From Rathayibacter sp. SW19 (GTDB lineage: Bacteria; Actinomycetota; Actinomycetes; Actinomycetales; Microbacteriaceae): a stretch of DNA of 64,000 nt. A program made the translations under genes and the position numbers. The notes beneath the pieces were generated by a model, which searched no databases, was not told where the DNA came from, and saw nothing but the letters and a program-made list of their open reading frames with translations. The DNA lies in the NCBI RefSeq assembly GCF_030866825.1, contig NZ_CP133020.1:372001-436000 (forward strand). The letters are read 5' to 3'. Below are positions 7,752 through 16,609 of this stretch, one piece after another (position 1 is the first letter of the stretch; the number at the start of each line of letters is the position of its first letter).

Positions 7752-8660
7752 TTACACGACCGTGACGGAGCGCGACAGATGAGTCGGTGCATCTGCGTTA
7801 CGTCCGTTCCCGAGAGCCCATTTCAGAGCATATCGTTGCAGTGCGACCAGCTCGACCTGAGGGTCGTTGAATCCCTGATGCAGTTCGGCGCCAGCCTCCT
7901 CGATCGATCGCGCAGCGGGCTTCGTGAGCGGTGAGAGAGCCCACACCAAGGTGCCGGGCCCTGCTACCCCGATAGGCCCGTGACGGTACTCGCCGGTGGC
8001 GTATGCTTCGGCCCACATCCCGGCCGCTTCGCGGCACTTGAGAGCCGCCTCTTGTGCAAGCGGCGCGGCCCAGCCGGATCCGAGAACCACCAGTTGCCGC
8101 GGCGCAGGCAACTCGAGATCAGCATTCAACACCTCCGTGACCTGTTCGATGACAGTGCCTATCTGCTCGTTGGTTGCACCGAGGTGGATTCGGAGAAGAG
8201 TGAGCAGAGTCGTGGGGAAGCGGGTCTGCACGACACTCTTCTCGTCGGCATAGCCGAGGTCGATCACGTCATCGGCAAGCCTCTCGACGGGAGTCCCATG
8301 TGCTCCGAGGACTGCAGTCACGGGGATTGCGCCGCCGAGCGCTTCAAGTGCGCGGATCACCTCCGTGGTGGTGCCGGAACGGCTGATGGCGATGACTCGG
8401 TCGTATTCACGCGTTATCGCCGGCAGTTCAGAGGCGATGATCGCGTCTGTCATGCCGTGCCCGCCCTGCTCGCGCAGCCAAGCATATGCTGCGGCGACAA
8501 AGTAGGACGTGCCGCATCCGAGAACGAGTACTCGTTCCCCAGAGGCCGGCAGGCCGGATATTTCGCCGGGTGAATCAGACTGGGCGCGTTTCCACAGTTC
8601 GGGTTGACTCGCAATTTCGGTGCTCGTGAAGGAGCCGGGGGCTTTGGGTGTGTCTGCCAT
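7752..8660 (-). CDS. SIS-domain sugar-phosphate isomerase/deaminase (AgaS/GlmS-C-like)
   Basis: About 302 residues with two SIS-type halves; the first has VLVLGCGTSYFVAAAYAWLREQ and the phosphate-binding AISRSGTTTEVIRALEAL, the second VLGSGWAAPLAQEAALKCREAAG. This is the fold of the isomerase half of GlmS and of AgaS, which isomerise or deaminate amino-sugar phosphates. ATG at 8660 is used because longer starts would run into the kinase gene upstream. It is the last gene of the operon SBP-permease-permease-GH4-ROK kinase-SIS, so it probably converts the sugar phosphate released by GH4 to a glycolytic ketose phosphate. The exact substrate is unknown. Confidence 0.8.
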   Translation of the reverse strand: MADTPKAPGSFTSTEIASQPELWKRAQSDSPGEISGLPASGERVLVLGCGTSYFVAAAYAWLREQGGHGMTDAIIASELPAITREYDRVIAISRSGTTTEVIRALEALGGAIPVTAVLGAHGTPVERLADDVIDLGYADEKSVVQTRFPTTLLTLLRIHLGATNEQIGTVIEQVTEVLNADLELPAPRQLVVLGSGWAAPLAQEAALKCREAAGMWAEAYATGEYRHGPIGVAGPGTLVWALSPLTKPAARSIEEAGAELHQGFNDPQVELVALQRYALKWALGNGRNADAPTHLSRSVTVV

Positions 8661-8671
8661 GATGATCCGTT

Positions 8672-9619
8672 CTATTGGTCGTCTTGAATTGGAGTCGCCG
8701 GCTGGATGCCGATCAAATCGAGTGCGAGTATTCCGGCTCCGATGCAACCGGAATTGTCGCCAAGTGTGGAACGCGCGATCATCGGCTGCTCCTGCCAGAT
8801 CAACGCGTCAGCAAGCCGCTTCCGCAGTGGGTCGAACAGTGCGTCGCCCGCTTTGGACAGCCCGCCGCCGATGACGACGATCGTGGGTGCCAGCAGTGAG
8901 ATATAGATTGTCAGCGCCCGAACAAGTGCGCTGACGGCCTCAGCCCAAACCCGTTGTGCGATCCGGTCACCCGCTTGCATTCGCTCGCAGACGCCCTTCG
9001 CCCCGTTTATTGCGGTCGAACCGCTTGCGCGCTCATAGCGCCGCGCGATTGCGGCTGCGGATGCGATTGATTCCAGACATCCGCGCGCACCGCATGCACA
9101 CGACTCGTCTGCGCCGACGTCGATATGGCCGATCTCCCCAGCGAGCGGATGCGTGATGAACCGACCCTGCACCCGCAGCGCACCGGATATTCCCGTGCCG
9201 ATCGGCAGGAACAACCCGTCGTCGGCCTGGTGGCCTGCGCCCAGCAGCCACTCGGCCGCGCCGCCGGCCCGAACGTCGTGTCCGACAGCGGTCGGGAGGC
9301 CCGTTCTCGAAGCGATCGCGTCGCGAAACGAAACATCGTGCCACAGGATGTTTTCTGAGTAAACCGCGACTCCTGCCGCGTCGTCGACGACGCCGGGTAC
9401 CACGAGTCCGACTGCGGCGGCCGACGGAGTCGCCGCCACGAGTTCATCGATCGCGCGGAGGACCGCATCAACGACCGCGTCCGGACCGTCTCGGCGCGGC
9501 GTCGACCATCGATACTCGCGGGTCGGCACCCCGCTGTGCTCGACTACTGCCCCCTTCATCGCTGTTCCCCCGACATCGAGGGCGATCACCGGAGCCGTGC
9601 CGTCGAGCGGCCTGGTCAT
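8672..9619 (-). CDS. ROK-family sugar kinase
   Basis: 315 residues. The N-terminal phosphate-binding motif ALDVGGTAMKGAVV, the ROK zinc motif CACGARGCLE (C-x-C-G-x-x-G-C-x-E) near residue 190 and the second ATP motif VVIGGGLSKAG near the C-terminus are all present, and there is no HTH, so it is an enzyme rather than a ROK repressor. The ATG overlaps the GH4 stop by four bases. Family members phosphorylate glucose, N-acetyl-sugars or, in BglK, intact beta-disaccharides. Placed between GH4 and an SIS isomerase in a non-PTS operon, it could supply the 6-phospho substrate that GH4 enzymes usually need; that is inference. Confidence 0.88.
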   Translation of the reverse strand: MTRPLDGTAPVIALDVGGTAMKGAVVEHSGVPTREYRWSTPRRDGPDAVVDAVLRAIDELVAATPSAAAVGLVVPGVVDDAAGVAVYSENILWHDVSFRDAIASRTGLPTAVGHDVRAGGAAEWLLGAGHQADDGLFLPIGTGISGALRVQGRFITHPLAGEIGHIDVGADESCACGARGCLESIASAAAIARRYERASGSTAINGAKGVCERMQAGDRIAQRVWAEAVSALVRALTIYISLLAPTIVVIGGGLSKAGDALFDPLRKRLADALIWQEQPMIARSTLGDNSGCIGAGILALDLIGIQPATPIQDDQ

Positions 9620-10950
9620 GCGAATCGCCGTAAGCGTTCGGGGTCCGCTGCAACCGCGTCATCGAGAATCGAGCGGGCGACCTGCGCGCTGGGTACAAGA
9701 GGGTCGAGCACGAGGGCCTGTATCGCGAGGGCGCGGCTGCCTAGGATTGCGGCGTCGACGATCAACTCCTGTTGTCGCGCCCGCGACGTCAGAATCGCGG
9801 CAATCCCGTCGGGCATCCGGCCGACGGCAAGGCCGGTGATGCCTGCCGCTCCGATGACGGCGGGCACTTCGACGACGGCCGAATCGGGAAGGTTCGGAAT
9901 TTTGCCTTCGTTGGGCAGGTTGACCGCGAGCTCGATGCGGTCCGTGCCCGTCACCAGAGATTCTGCGATCGAGACAAGCCGCTCGGCTTCTTGGTTCTGG
10001 CTCACCTGAAGCGGCGCCGTTCCGGATGCTTGTGCGCGGAGCACATCCCATAACTCCGCCTTTTCCCCGATGTAGTGCAGCGTCGCGTCCTTGCCCCCTT
10101 GAAGCCCCCACTCGAGTTCCCCAGATGGCCGGAGAGAAAGGTAGCTGCCGAAGAATTCCGAGGTGTGCCGATCTCCGGGGGCAGGGTAGAGGCCGAACGT
10201 CTGCATCAGGTCAGCGGAGACGGCAGCGTGCACCCCTTCGTCGCCGGATGATGGGGAGTCCTTGCCTCCCGCACGTTCCGCCACCAGTTCGCGCAACTGC
10301 GGGTAGAGGTCGTGACTGCCGGTTCTGATGTCAAGCAGCCAGCATAAGTGGTTGATTCCTGCGAACACCGCGTGTACGTCATCCGGATCGAGGCCGAGGT
10401 CACGGGCGAGCACACCCTTGGTATGCATTGTTCCGTGACACAAGCCGATCGCACTGACGTTCGTGTACTTGCGGACCGCACGCACGTTGGCGGTGAGAGG
10501 GTTGCTGTAATTGATCAACTGCGCGCTCGGCGCCAGTTCCTCGATGTCTCGCGCTATGGCAACGAGCTCAGGTGAGTGCCGCAACGCTCGAAGAACACCG
10601 CCGGGGCCGACCGAGTCACCGACGGTTTGCTGGATTCCGTACGCGGCCGGAATTTCGATGTCGCGAAGCCACGCGGCGGCAGAACCAACGGCGATCGTGG
10701 TTGCCACAAAGCGTGCGCCAGGCAGCGCTTGCCTGCGATCCACATATGATTCGACGCGCATGCGAGAGCCGGACTGTTTGGCGATTCGACGTCCGAGCTC
10801 TGCCATCGTGTCGGAGGCCTGGCGATTGACATCGACGAGCCGAATCGTGAAATCGTCAAAGGTCTCGGACGCGGCGAGGTCGCTCAACAGGCCCGGCGTA
10901 AAGACGGTGCTTCCGGCACCGATAAGGACGAACGTCCGGTTTTGGCTCAT
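9616..10950 (-). CDS. GH4 family NAD-dependent glycosidase
   Basis: 444 residues. GH4 enzymes use NAD+ and a divalent metal to cleave alpha- or beta-glycosides, often 6-phosphorylated, through oxidation at C3. Visible signatures: the Rossmann motif FVLIGAGSTVFTPGLL, NYSNPLTAN (about 147-155), the metal-ligand Cys in GLCHG (Cys 171) and His in GINHLCWL (His 201). It sits seven bases after the second permease gene and overlaps the kinase start (ATGA), so it is co-transcribed with the importer. Specificity (6-phospho-glucoside, galactoside or uronide) cannot be read reliably. Confidence 0.88.
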   Translation of the reverse strand: MSQNRTFVLIGAGSTVFTPGLLSDLAASETFDDFTIRLVDVNRQASDTMAELGRRIAKQSGSRMRVESYVDRRQALPGARFVATTIAVGSAAAWLRDIEIPAAYGIQQTVGDSVGPGGVLRALRHSPELVAIARDIEELAPSAQLINYSNPLTANVRAVRKYTNVSAIGLCHGTMHTKGVLARDLGLDPDDVHAVFAGINHLCWLLDIRTGSHDLYPQLRELVAERAGGKDSPSSGDEGVHAAVSADLMQTFGLYPAPGDRHTSEFFGSYLSLRPSGELEWGLQGGKDATLHYIGEKAELWDVLRAQASGTAPLQVSQNQEAERLVSIAESLVTGTDRIELAVNLPNEGKIPNLPDSAVVEVPAVIGAAGITGLAVGRMPDGIAAILTSRARQQELIVDAAILGSRALAIQALVLDPLVPSAQVARSILDDAVAADPERLRRFA

Positions 10951-10957
10951 GGCTCAC

Positions 10958-11794
10958 TCACTTGACACTTCCGGTCAATAATCCACTCACGATGTAACGG
11001 TTCAGAATCAGTGCGATCACGGCGGGAATCGCAAGCGCGAGCACTCCGGCCGCACTGAGAAGCGTGAACGGAACGACGTGCCTGCCCTGCATGGCCGCGA
11101 TGACCACTGTCAACGGTTGGGTGGACAGGTCACTGGACAACACCAGTGGGAACAGGAACTGCGCCCACGCGAACAGGAACGTGATGATCGCCGTTGAGAT
11201 GATCCCGGGTCGCGCAAGCGGCAGCACGACATGCCACAACACCTGCATGCGGCTTGCTCCGTCGACTTCACCCGCCTCTTCGAGAGCGATCGGGAGGCTT
11301 GACATGTAGTTATACATGATCCACGTGGCGAGCGGAAGGAACCCGGACACATATACGAGGATGATTCCCGTGTAGGTGTTGACGAGACCGAAGCTGGACA
11401 TGATCCGGTACAGCGGAATCAGCGTCGTATACGCGGGAAAGGCCATCGTGGCGAGAACAGCGTAAAAGAGCACGTTGTGGCCCTTGAATTCCATTCGGGC
11501 GAAGGCGTACGCCGCCAGAGTTGACAACACCACTGTCACGATTGTCGCCACTCCGCACTCGATGATCGTGTTCACGGCCGATCGGCGGATGGCGTCGGAC
11601 AGATCGCCTGAACCGCTCAGTAGGGTGAGGTAATTCTTCAAGGAGGGTGTGGGCGGCAAATAGTTGGATGGCTTCGCGCTCATCTGAGCATCTGTTTGCA
11701 GGCTGATGTTCAGCGCCCAGTACAGCGGCACCAACGTCCAGAGCAGGATGAAGGCGACTCCTGCGTATCTTCCCCATCGCACGCGTTGTCTCAT
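10958..11794 (-). CDS. CUT1 sugar ABC transporter permease (MalG-like)
   Basis: 278 residues, six predicted membrane segments, with the EAA loop EAGEVDGASRMQVLWHVVLPLARPG that docks the ATPase. Its ATG shares a base with the stop of the partner permease (TGATG). The N-terminal part VPLYWALNISLQTDAQM and YLPPTPSLKNYLTLL is typical of MalG-type permeases. No ATPase gene is present in this operon, so a shared MsiK-type ATPase elsewhere in the genome is expected, as is usual for actinobacterial CUT1 systems. Confidence 0.9.
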   Translation of the reverse strand: MRQRVRWGRYAGVAFILLWTLVPLYWALNISLQTDAQMSAKPSNYLPPTPSLKNYLTLLSGSGDLSDAIRRSAVNTIIECGVATIVTVVLSTLAAYAFARMEFKGHNVLFYAVLATMAFPAYTTLIPLYRIMSSFGLVNTYTGIILVYVSGFLPLATWIMYNYMSSLPIALEEAGEVDGASRMQVLWHVVLPLARPGIISTAIITFLFAWAQFLFPLVLSSDLSTQPLTVVIAAMQGRHVVPFTLLSAAGVLALAIPAVIALILNRYIVSGLLTGSVK

Positions 11795-12744
11795 CAGAAC
11801 TCCACCCGTCGATATACCAGCCGCACCACGCCGAGCGACACAACCACGGTGACGATACTGATCAGCAGCGATAGTGCGTACCCTTCCCCGAAGTTCAGGT
11901 TCTGGAAGGTAATGAAGTACGTCTGCATCGTCACGGACGCACCTGTAGACGCCGCCCCATTAAGGACCCAGGGTTGGTCGAACACGTTCAAGGTCGAGAT
12001 CAGGGCCTGCACCATCGCGACGGCGATGCCTGCACGGGCGAGCGGAAGCGTGATTCGGCGAAAGGACGCCCACGGAGAACAACCGTCGAGGCTGGCGGCC
12101 TCATACAGATCCCCCGGAATATTCTGCAGCGTTGCAAGTATCAGAAGCGTGGAAAGCGGCGTGATCTGCCACACCTGAACGACCTCGATGGCGAGGATGG
12201 TCAAGAACTGGTTCTCACCAAGGAACACCTGGTAGTGCTCGATGAGGTTCATGGAACTGAGCAGGCTGTTGAGTAGCCCAGTGTTGCTGTCCCAGATCCC
12301 GCTCCAGATGACACCCTCGACAACGCCCGGCAATGCCCAGGGCAGGATGAGTACGGCAATGAGAACGGAGCGCCCAAAGAACTTCTTTTGGAGGATGACC
12401 GCCATCAGAATGCCGAGCGCGGTCGAGAGCGACACCCCGATGATCACGTACAGTGCCGTATTTCCCATACTGGAAACCACCGCATTGTCGCTGAACAGTT
12501 GCTCGAAATTCGCCAGACCCGTGAACCTGACCGGGGGATCCAGGGGCTGGTCTCGGTAGAATGATCGAATAATCGTGAACAGTGCCGGTATCAATGCCAG
12601 CGCGACGATGAATAGCGCCAGCGGGGCGACAAGCGCGTAAGGTAACAAGTCCAACCGGCGGCGACGGCCGGAACGATGTCCAGCCGTGCCGTCGGTGCTC
12701 ACCTGGAGTGTGGGCTGCGGACCTTTCCGCAATCGGGAATTCAT
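11794..12744 (-). CDS. CUT1 sugar ABC transporter permease (MalF-like)
   Basis: 316 residues with an Arg-rich cytoplasmic N-terminus followed by membrane segments; the EAA loop is EAASLDGCSPWASFRRITLP. It is the MalF-type half of the importer, between the binding protein (12779-14107) and the MalG-type half. LPWALPGVVEGVIWSGIWD is a family-typical segment. Co-transcription with its neighbours is indicated by short gaps and overlaps. Confidence 0.9.
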   Translation of the reverse strand: MNSRLRKGPQPTLQVSTDGTAGHRSGRRRRLDLLPYALVAPLALFIVALALIPALFTIIRSFYRDQPLDPPVRFTGLANFEQLFSDNAVVSSMGNTALYVIIGVSLSTALGILMAVILQKKFFGRSVLIAVLILPWALPGVVEGVIWSGIWDSNTGLLNSLLSSMNLIEHYQVFLGENQFLTILAIEVVQVWQITPLSTLLILATLQNIPGDLYEAASLDGCSPWASFRRITLPLARAGIAVAMVQALISTLNVFDQPWVLNGAASTGASVTMQTYFITFQNLNFGEGYALSLLISIVTVVVSLGVVRLVYRRVEF

Positions 12745-12778
12745 CGATGTGCGAGTCGTTGCGGCGCGACCGGCGGTC

Positions 12779-14107
12779 TCACGATCCGCTCGCCAGCTTG
12801 CTCGCGGTGCCGGCGATCGCCTTGATCGCGGCGTCGACAGTCATCGATCCGGTGGCTGCGGCGTGCAAATTTGTGTAAACAGCGTTAGAGAACTGCGGAT
12901 ACCACTTGGGCGCACCCTGCGGGAAGACCGGGCTGGTGTTGTTTTGGAACATTTCGATCAACTGGTCGCTACCGCTTAGCTTGCCCTTGGACGCGAGCGT
13001 CTTGACGGCGCTTAGCCGGGAGGGGAAGTTGTAACTCTCCATGGCCAGCTCGGGGCCGTTTGCTCCAGTTAGTTCCACTTGAACGTCGGCTGAGGTGAAC
13101 CACTTGATGAACTCCGCGGCTGCGGCGGGGTACTTAGCCTGACGCGGAATCCCGATACCGTCCGGATTGTCCAGGTTCTTGGCGGGGCCGTTTACTCCAG
13201 GAGTCGGCAGGTATTGCACCTGGCCCACAACGCTGGATGAGGCCGGCACGTCATAGAGGCTGCCGACGTTTCCGGAATAGTCGGAGAAAGTGGTGGCCAC
13301 TGTTCCCTTTGCCATCAAGGTTTGCTGCCCCTGACTGTCATTGACGTTGATGTTTCCCGGGGGTACCAGACCATTTTTGAGAGCGTCCACCATCCATTGT
13401 GCCGCCTTGTATCCGGGTGAGCCGGGATCGGTGAACTGCGGCACATCCTTCCCGTTGAGAATCGTTCCGCCGAACGCTCCGGTTGTCTGGTACCAGTAGG
13501 TGGAGAGACCCTCAGCGGCCGCGAATGGAATGTTGAGTGGGTACTGACTGATTCCGGCCGTCTTGATCTGCTGAAGGTCCTTGGTGTACTGCTCGATGGT
13601 GGTCGGCATCGTGGTGATCCCGGCCTTAGCGAACATGTCCTTGTTAACTGTCGTGACCATGAACGATGCGTCATACGGGATGCCGATCACATGACTGCCC
13701 GAGGTGAACGTGTTCAACTGCGGCATGTCCGCCGCCATAGCTTTCGTGTCTAGGTACTTTTCCATCGGGTAGAACCAGTTGAGTTGGCCCAGTTGACCCA
13801 CGCGCGACCAGTCGACGTCCGTTGCGTCTGCAAAGTAGGTATTGGCCGTGGCGGCTGCCGAAATCTTCGTTTGCAAACTGTCCCAGTCGACGTTCGACCA
13901 CTTCACCGTGATGCCGGTGCTCTTGGTGAAGGCAGCCAGTGCCGCTTTCGGTGGTGGACTCCCGAGGGCGACATTGATGGTCACGCCCGTGGTCTGGGAT
14001 GACCCGGACCCACTGTCTCCACTTGAACAGCCTGCGAGGACCATGCTGAGGCAGGCTGCGCCGGCGAGCACCGCGAGCCTCCTTACGTGATGACGTTTGG
14101 TGTCCAT
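12779..14107 (-). CDS. Extracellular sugar-binding lipoprotein, CUT1 type
   Basis: 442 residues. The signal peptide ends in MVLAGC with Cys 27 as the lipidated residue; the mature chain begins with a Ser/Gly-rich linker. The rest is a family 1 solute-binding fold (INVALGSPPPKAALAAF, later YPAAAAEFIKWFTS). ATG at 14107 has AAGGA about nine bases upstream; the frame is open to 14263 but the extension has no signal sense. It is the first gene of the six-gene operon running down to 7752. Three TGCGCA boxes (14153-14176) lie directly upstream, probably sites for the divergent DeoR regulator. Confidence 0.9.
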   Translation of the reverse strand: MDTKRHHVRRLAVLAGAACLSMVLAGCSSGDSGSGSSQTTGVTINVALGSPPPKAALAAFTKSTGITVKWSNVDWDSLQTKISAAATANTYFADATDVDWSRVGQLGQLNWFYPMEKYLDTKAMAADMPQLNTFTSGSHVIGIPYDASFMVTTVNKDMFAKAGITTMPTTIEQYTKDLQQIKTAGISQYPLNIPFAAAEGLSTYWYQTTGAFGGTILNGKDVPQFTDPGSPGYKAAQWMVDALKNGLVPPGNINVNDSQGQQTLMAKGTVATTFSDYSGNVGSLYDVPASSSVVGQVQYLPTPGVNGPAKNLDNPDGIGIPRQAKYPAAAAEFIKWFTSADVQVELTGANGPELAMESYNFPSRLSAVKTLASKGKLSGSDQLIEMFQNNTSPVFPQGAPKWYPQFSNAVYTNLHAAATGSMTVDAAIKAIAGTASKLASGS

Positions 14108-14152
14108 TATTTGGTCCTTCCTCGTTGAAGCACTACGGTTATGCACATTAAA

Positions 14153-14176
14153 TGCGCAGAGTGCGCATAATGCGCA
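14153..14176. promoter_or_regulatory. Three TGCGCA boxes at exact 9-bp spacing, candidate DeoR operator
   Basis: Palindromic hexamers TGCGCA occur at 14153, 14162 and 14171, phased at nine bases, 46 bases upstream of the binding-protein ATG. Related single boxes lie near the DeoR start (TGCGCG at 14301) and upstream of the second GH4 gene (TGCGCA at 15162). The distribution fits one regulator controlling the divergent operon, itself and the downstream GH4 gene. Confidence 0.5.
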
Positions 14177-14336
14177 ATCGAAAGCAATTCCAGATTCGCG
14201 CAAAACGATCAACTTGTCAATAATCATTCGCACTTTAGGGCCCGTCGGCAGGAATATCAGCACTACTCCTGCCCGGGCGTGCAGTTATCCAATTAAATAG
14301 TGCGCGTATTCTGCACACTGGTGCTAAATTACTGAG

Positions 14337-15095
14337 GTGCAACGTAAGCAACGGTTGAATCACATCGTGTCGACAGTAATCGACCGAGGCAGCGTTGACG
14401 TCGGCTGGCTCGCTGGCCAGTTCGATGTCTCGGAGGCGACAATTCGTCGTGACCTCGAACTGCTTGAGAACCAACAGCTGGTAACGCGCACGCACGGGGG
14501 TGCCACGAGCAATTCGGCGTTCAATGACGTTCCGCTCGGGTTCAAGATGGCCCAGGATCTTGCCGAGAAACGGCGCATCGCCCAGCACGCGCTCGAGTTC
14601 CTGGAAGGCGCGCGCGTCGTCGGGATGACGGGCGGAACCACGATGTATGAGTTCGCGAAGCTTCTCGCAGACCGCAGTGGGTTGACGATCGTCACCAACG
14701 CTCTCAACATTGCAACGGTCCTGGTCGCCAATCAGGGGCTTCGAGTATTTGCTGCCGGCGGAGAAGTTCGCAACAGCAGCCAGGAAACGGTCGGGCCGAC
14801 CGCCGAGAAGTTTTTAATGGAGTACAACATTGACGTCGCATTCCTCGGAGTGGACGGTGTGGACGCGTCGGCAGGATGTACAAACTATGATCCGGTCGGC
14901 GCTCGCGTGAACGCGGCTCTTCTGCAGCGCGCTCGAACGAGTGTGGTGCTCGCTGATGCCACGAAGATATCGAGGGTGGCATTAGCGCGCGTCTGCCCGA
15001 TGTCCGACGTCGATGTGCTGATCACGGACGTACGGGCACCAGAGGATGCGTTGGACCAGATCTACAGGCAAGGTTGCCGCGTCGTCCGTGTGTGA
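14337..15095 (+). CDS. DeoR-family transcriptional repressor
   Basis: 252 residues. The N-terminal winged helix (QRKQRLNHIVSTVIDRGSVDVGWLAGQFDVSEATIRRDLELLE) is the classic DeoR HTH, followed by the sugar-phosphate sensor domain with GMTGGTTMYEFAKLL, NALNIATVL, GGEVRNSSQETVGP and VLADATKIS. DeoR regulators usually respond to a phosphorylated sugar intermediate. Start is GTG 14337; the ribosome site is weak. It is divergent from the CUT1-GH4-ROK-SIS operon and upstream of a second GH4 gene, so it probably controls both. An effector that is a sugar phosphate fits a pathway that phosphorylates the imported sugar. Confidence 0.9.
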   Translation: MQRKQRLNHIVSTVIDRGSVDVGWLAGQFDVSEATIRRDLELLENQQLVTRTHGGATSNSAFNDVPLGFKMAQDLAEKRRIAQHALEFLEGARVVGMTGGTTMYEFAKLLADRSGLTIVTNALNIATVLVANQGLRVFAAGGEVRNSSQETVGPTAEKFLMEYNIDVAFLGVDGVDASAGCTNYDPVGARVNAALLQRARTSVVLADATKISRVALARVCPMSDVDVLITDVRAPEDALDQIYRQGCRVVRV

Positions 15096-15217
15096 GCATC
15101 ACCCATTGTGCAACATTGCATGGAAATGCTTATCTAAACGAACAATGAACACACAATTTATTGCGCACTTGCTTAAGTCACTTGTTCGTGACATGTGCAA
15201 ACTGTAATACTGGCCAA

Positions 15218-16513
15218 ATGATCAAGGTTGCATTCATCGGAGCTGGAAGCGTTCAATTCACACGAAACGTCATCACCGATTTGTGTAGCTACGAAGAACT
15301 TCACGGGAACATAGAGTTCTCCTTGCACGACATCGACAGCGAACGGCTGGCGTACGCTGAAGCGCTCGTCAATCGCATCAACGTGCAAAGCGGTGCCGGC
15401 GCCAAGGTGACGTCGAGCATCACTCGAGCTCCGGCGATAGCCGGAGCGGACTATGTTGTCAACGAGATTCAGGTCGGCGGATACGACGCGACTCGGAAGG
15501 ACTTCGACATTCCGGCACGATACGGTGTTCGACAGACTATTTCCGATACGATCGGGATCGGCGGGATCTTCCGCGGCCTGCGCACCATCCCCGTGCTCTT
15601 GGGCATCGGTGAGGACTTGGCGAAGGAAGCCCCTGATTCATACTTTTTGAATTACAGCAATCCGATGGCGATGCTGCCGTGGGCTGTATACGCGGGGAGC
15701 CCGTTCGAGCGCGTGGTCGGCCTGTGTCACTCGGTGCGGAATACCCACGACTTGCTTGCGGGGCTGGTCGGCTTGTCTGTACCCGAGATCGACTTCGTGA
15801 CCGCGGGATTCAACCACCAGGCGTTCGTGCTGAAGTTTGAGCACGACGGCAAGGACCTTTACCCGCGGTTACGGGAGGTCATCGATTCCGACCCTGACTT
15901 ACAGCGGCGTGTGCGGGTTGAAATCTTCCGGAATTTCGGATACTTTCCCACGGAGTCAAGTGAACACAGCGCGGAATACGTGCCATGGTTCATGCGCCAC
16001 GATGAGCAAATAGATCAGTTCCGCATCTTCGTGGGTGACTACCTCGACCGGTCCGAGCGCAGCCTGGAAGAGTACCACTCGACTCTGCGTGAGCTGGAAT
16101 CCGCAGCGCCACTGAAGCTCGAACCGACTTCGGAGATGGCGTCTGAGTTCATCCTCGCCCACCAAACCGGCCGCTCGGCCGAACTCTACGTCAACGTGCG
16201 CAATTCAGGGCTGATCACCGGGCTGCCGGACGAATGCTGCATCGAAGTACCTGCGACCGTGGATGCAGACGGCCTGCATCCACGCGCAGTCGGCTCCTTA
16301 CCGCCGCAACTTATGGCGCTGAATCGCACATTCCTGAACGTTGTCGAGCTGACAGTGAAGGCCGTGCTGGAAGGCAATCGCGACCACGTCTACCAGGCTG
16401 CACTGCTCGACCCGAACACCGCCGCATCGCTGACCACGCGGGAGGTCAGGTCAATGTGCGATGAACTGTTTGCCGCTCACGGTGACCTGATCCCCGCTGC
16501 CCTCCGGGCGTAG
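15218..16513 (+). CDS. GH4 family NAD-dependent glycosidase, alpha-galactosidase/alpha-galacturonidase-like
   Basis: 431 residues. Rossmann motif VAFIGAGSVQFTRNVITDL at the N-terminus, NYSNPMAML (about 145-153), the metal-ligand Cys in GLCHS (Cys 170) and His in GFNHQAFVL (His 200). The segment SSEHSAEYVPWF is characteristic of the MelA / alpha-galacturonidase branch, unlike the GH4 enzyme at 9616. ATG 15218 is chosen because it starts directly at the Rossmann strand. It lies downstream of the DeoR gene with a TGCGCA box in between. In a locus with GH88 enzymes, an alpha-uronidase role is attractive but inferred. Confidence 0.88.
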   Translation: MIKVAFIGAGSVQFTRNVITDLCSYEELHGNIEFSLHDIDSERLAYAEALVNRINVQSGAGAKVTSSITRAPAIAGADYVVNEIQVGGYDATRKDFDIPARYGVRQTISDTIGIGGIFRGLRTIPVLLGIGEDLAKEAPDSYFLNYSNPMAMLPWAVYAGSPFERVVGLCHSVRNTHDLLAGLVGLSVPEIDFVTAGFNHQAFVLKFEHDGKDLYPRLREVIDSDPDLQRRVRVEIFRNFGYFPTESSEHSAEYVPWFMRHDEQIDQFRIFVGDYLDRSERSLEEYHSTLRELESAAPLKLEPTSEMASEFILAHQTGRSAELYVNVRNSGLITGLPDECCIEVPATVDADGLHPRAVGSLPPQLMALNRTFLNVVELTVKAVLEGNRDHVYQAALLDPNTAASLTTREVRSMCDELFAAHGDLIPAALRA

Positions 16514-16609
16514 GTACGTTGCGAGTTCTCTCATAGATAGTGCCGCAAGGCCAGTGTTCGCGTGGCCTGATCTCGCCGTTTCAGCGCCTGCTGAGCCTGC
16601 GGCCGCAGA

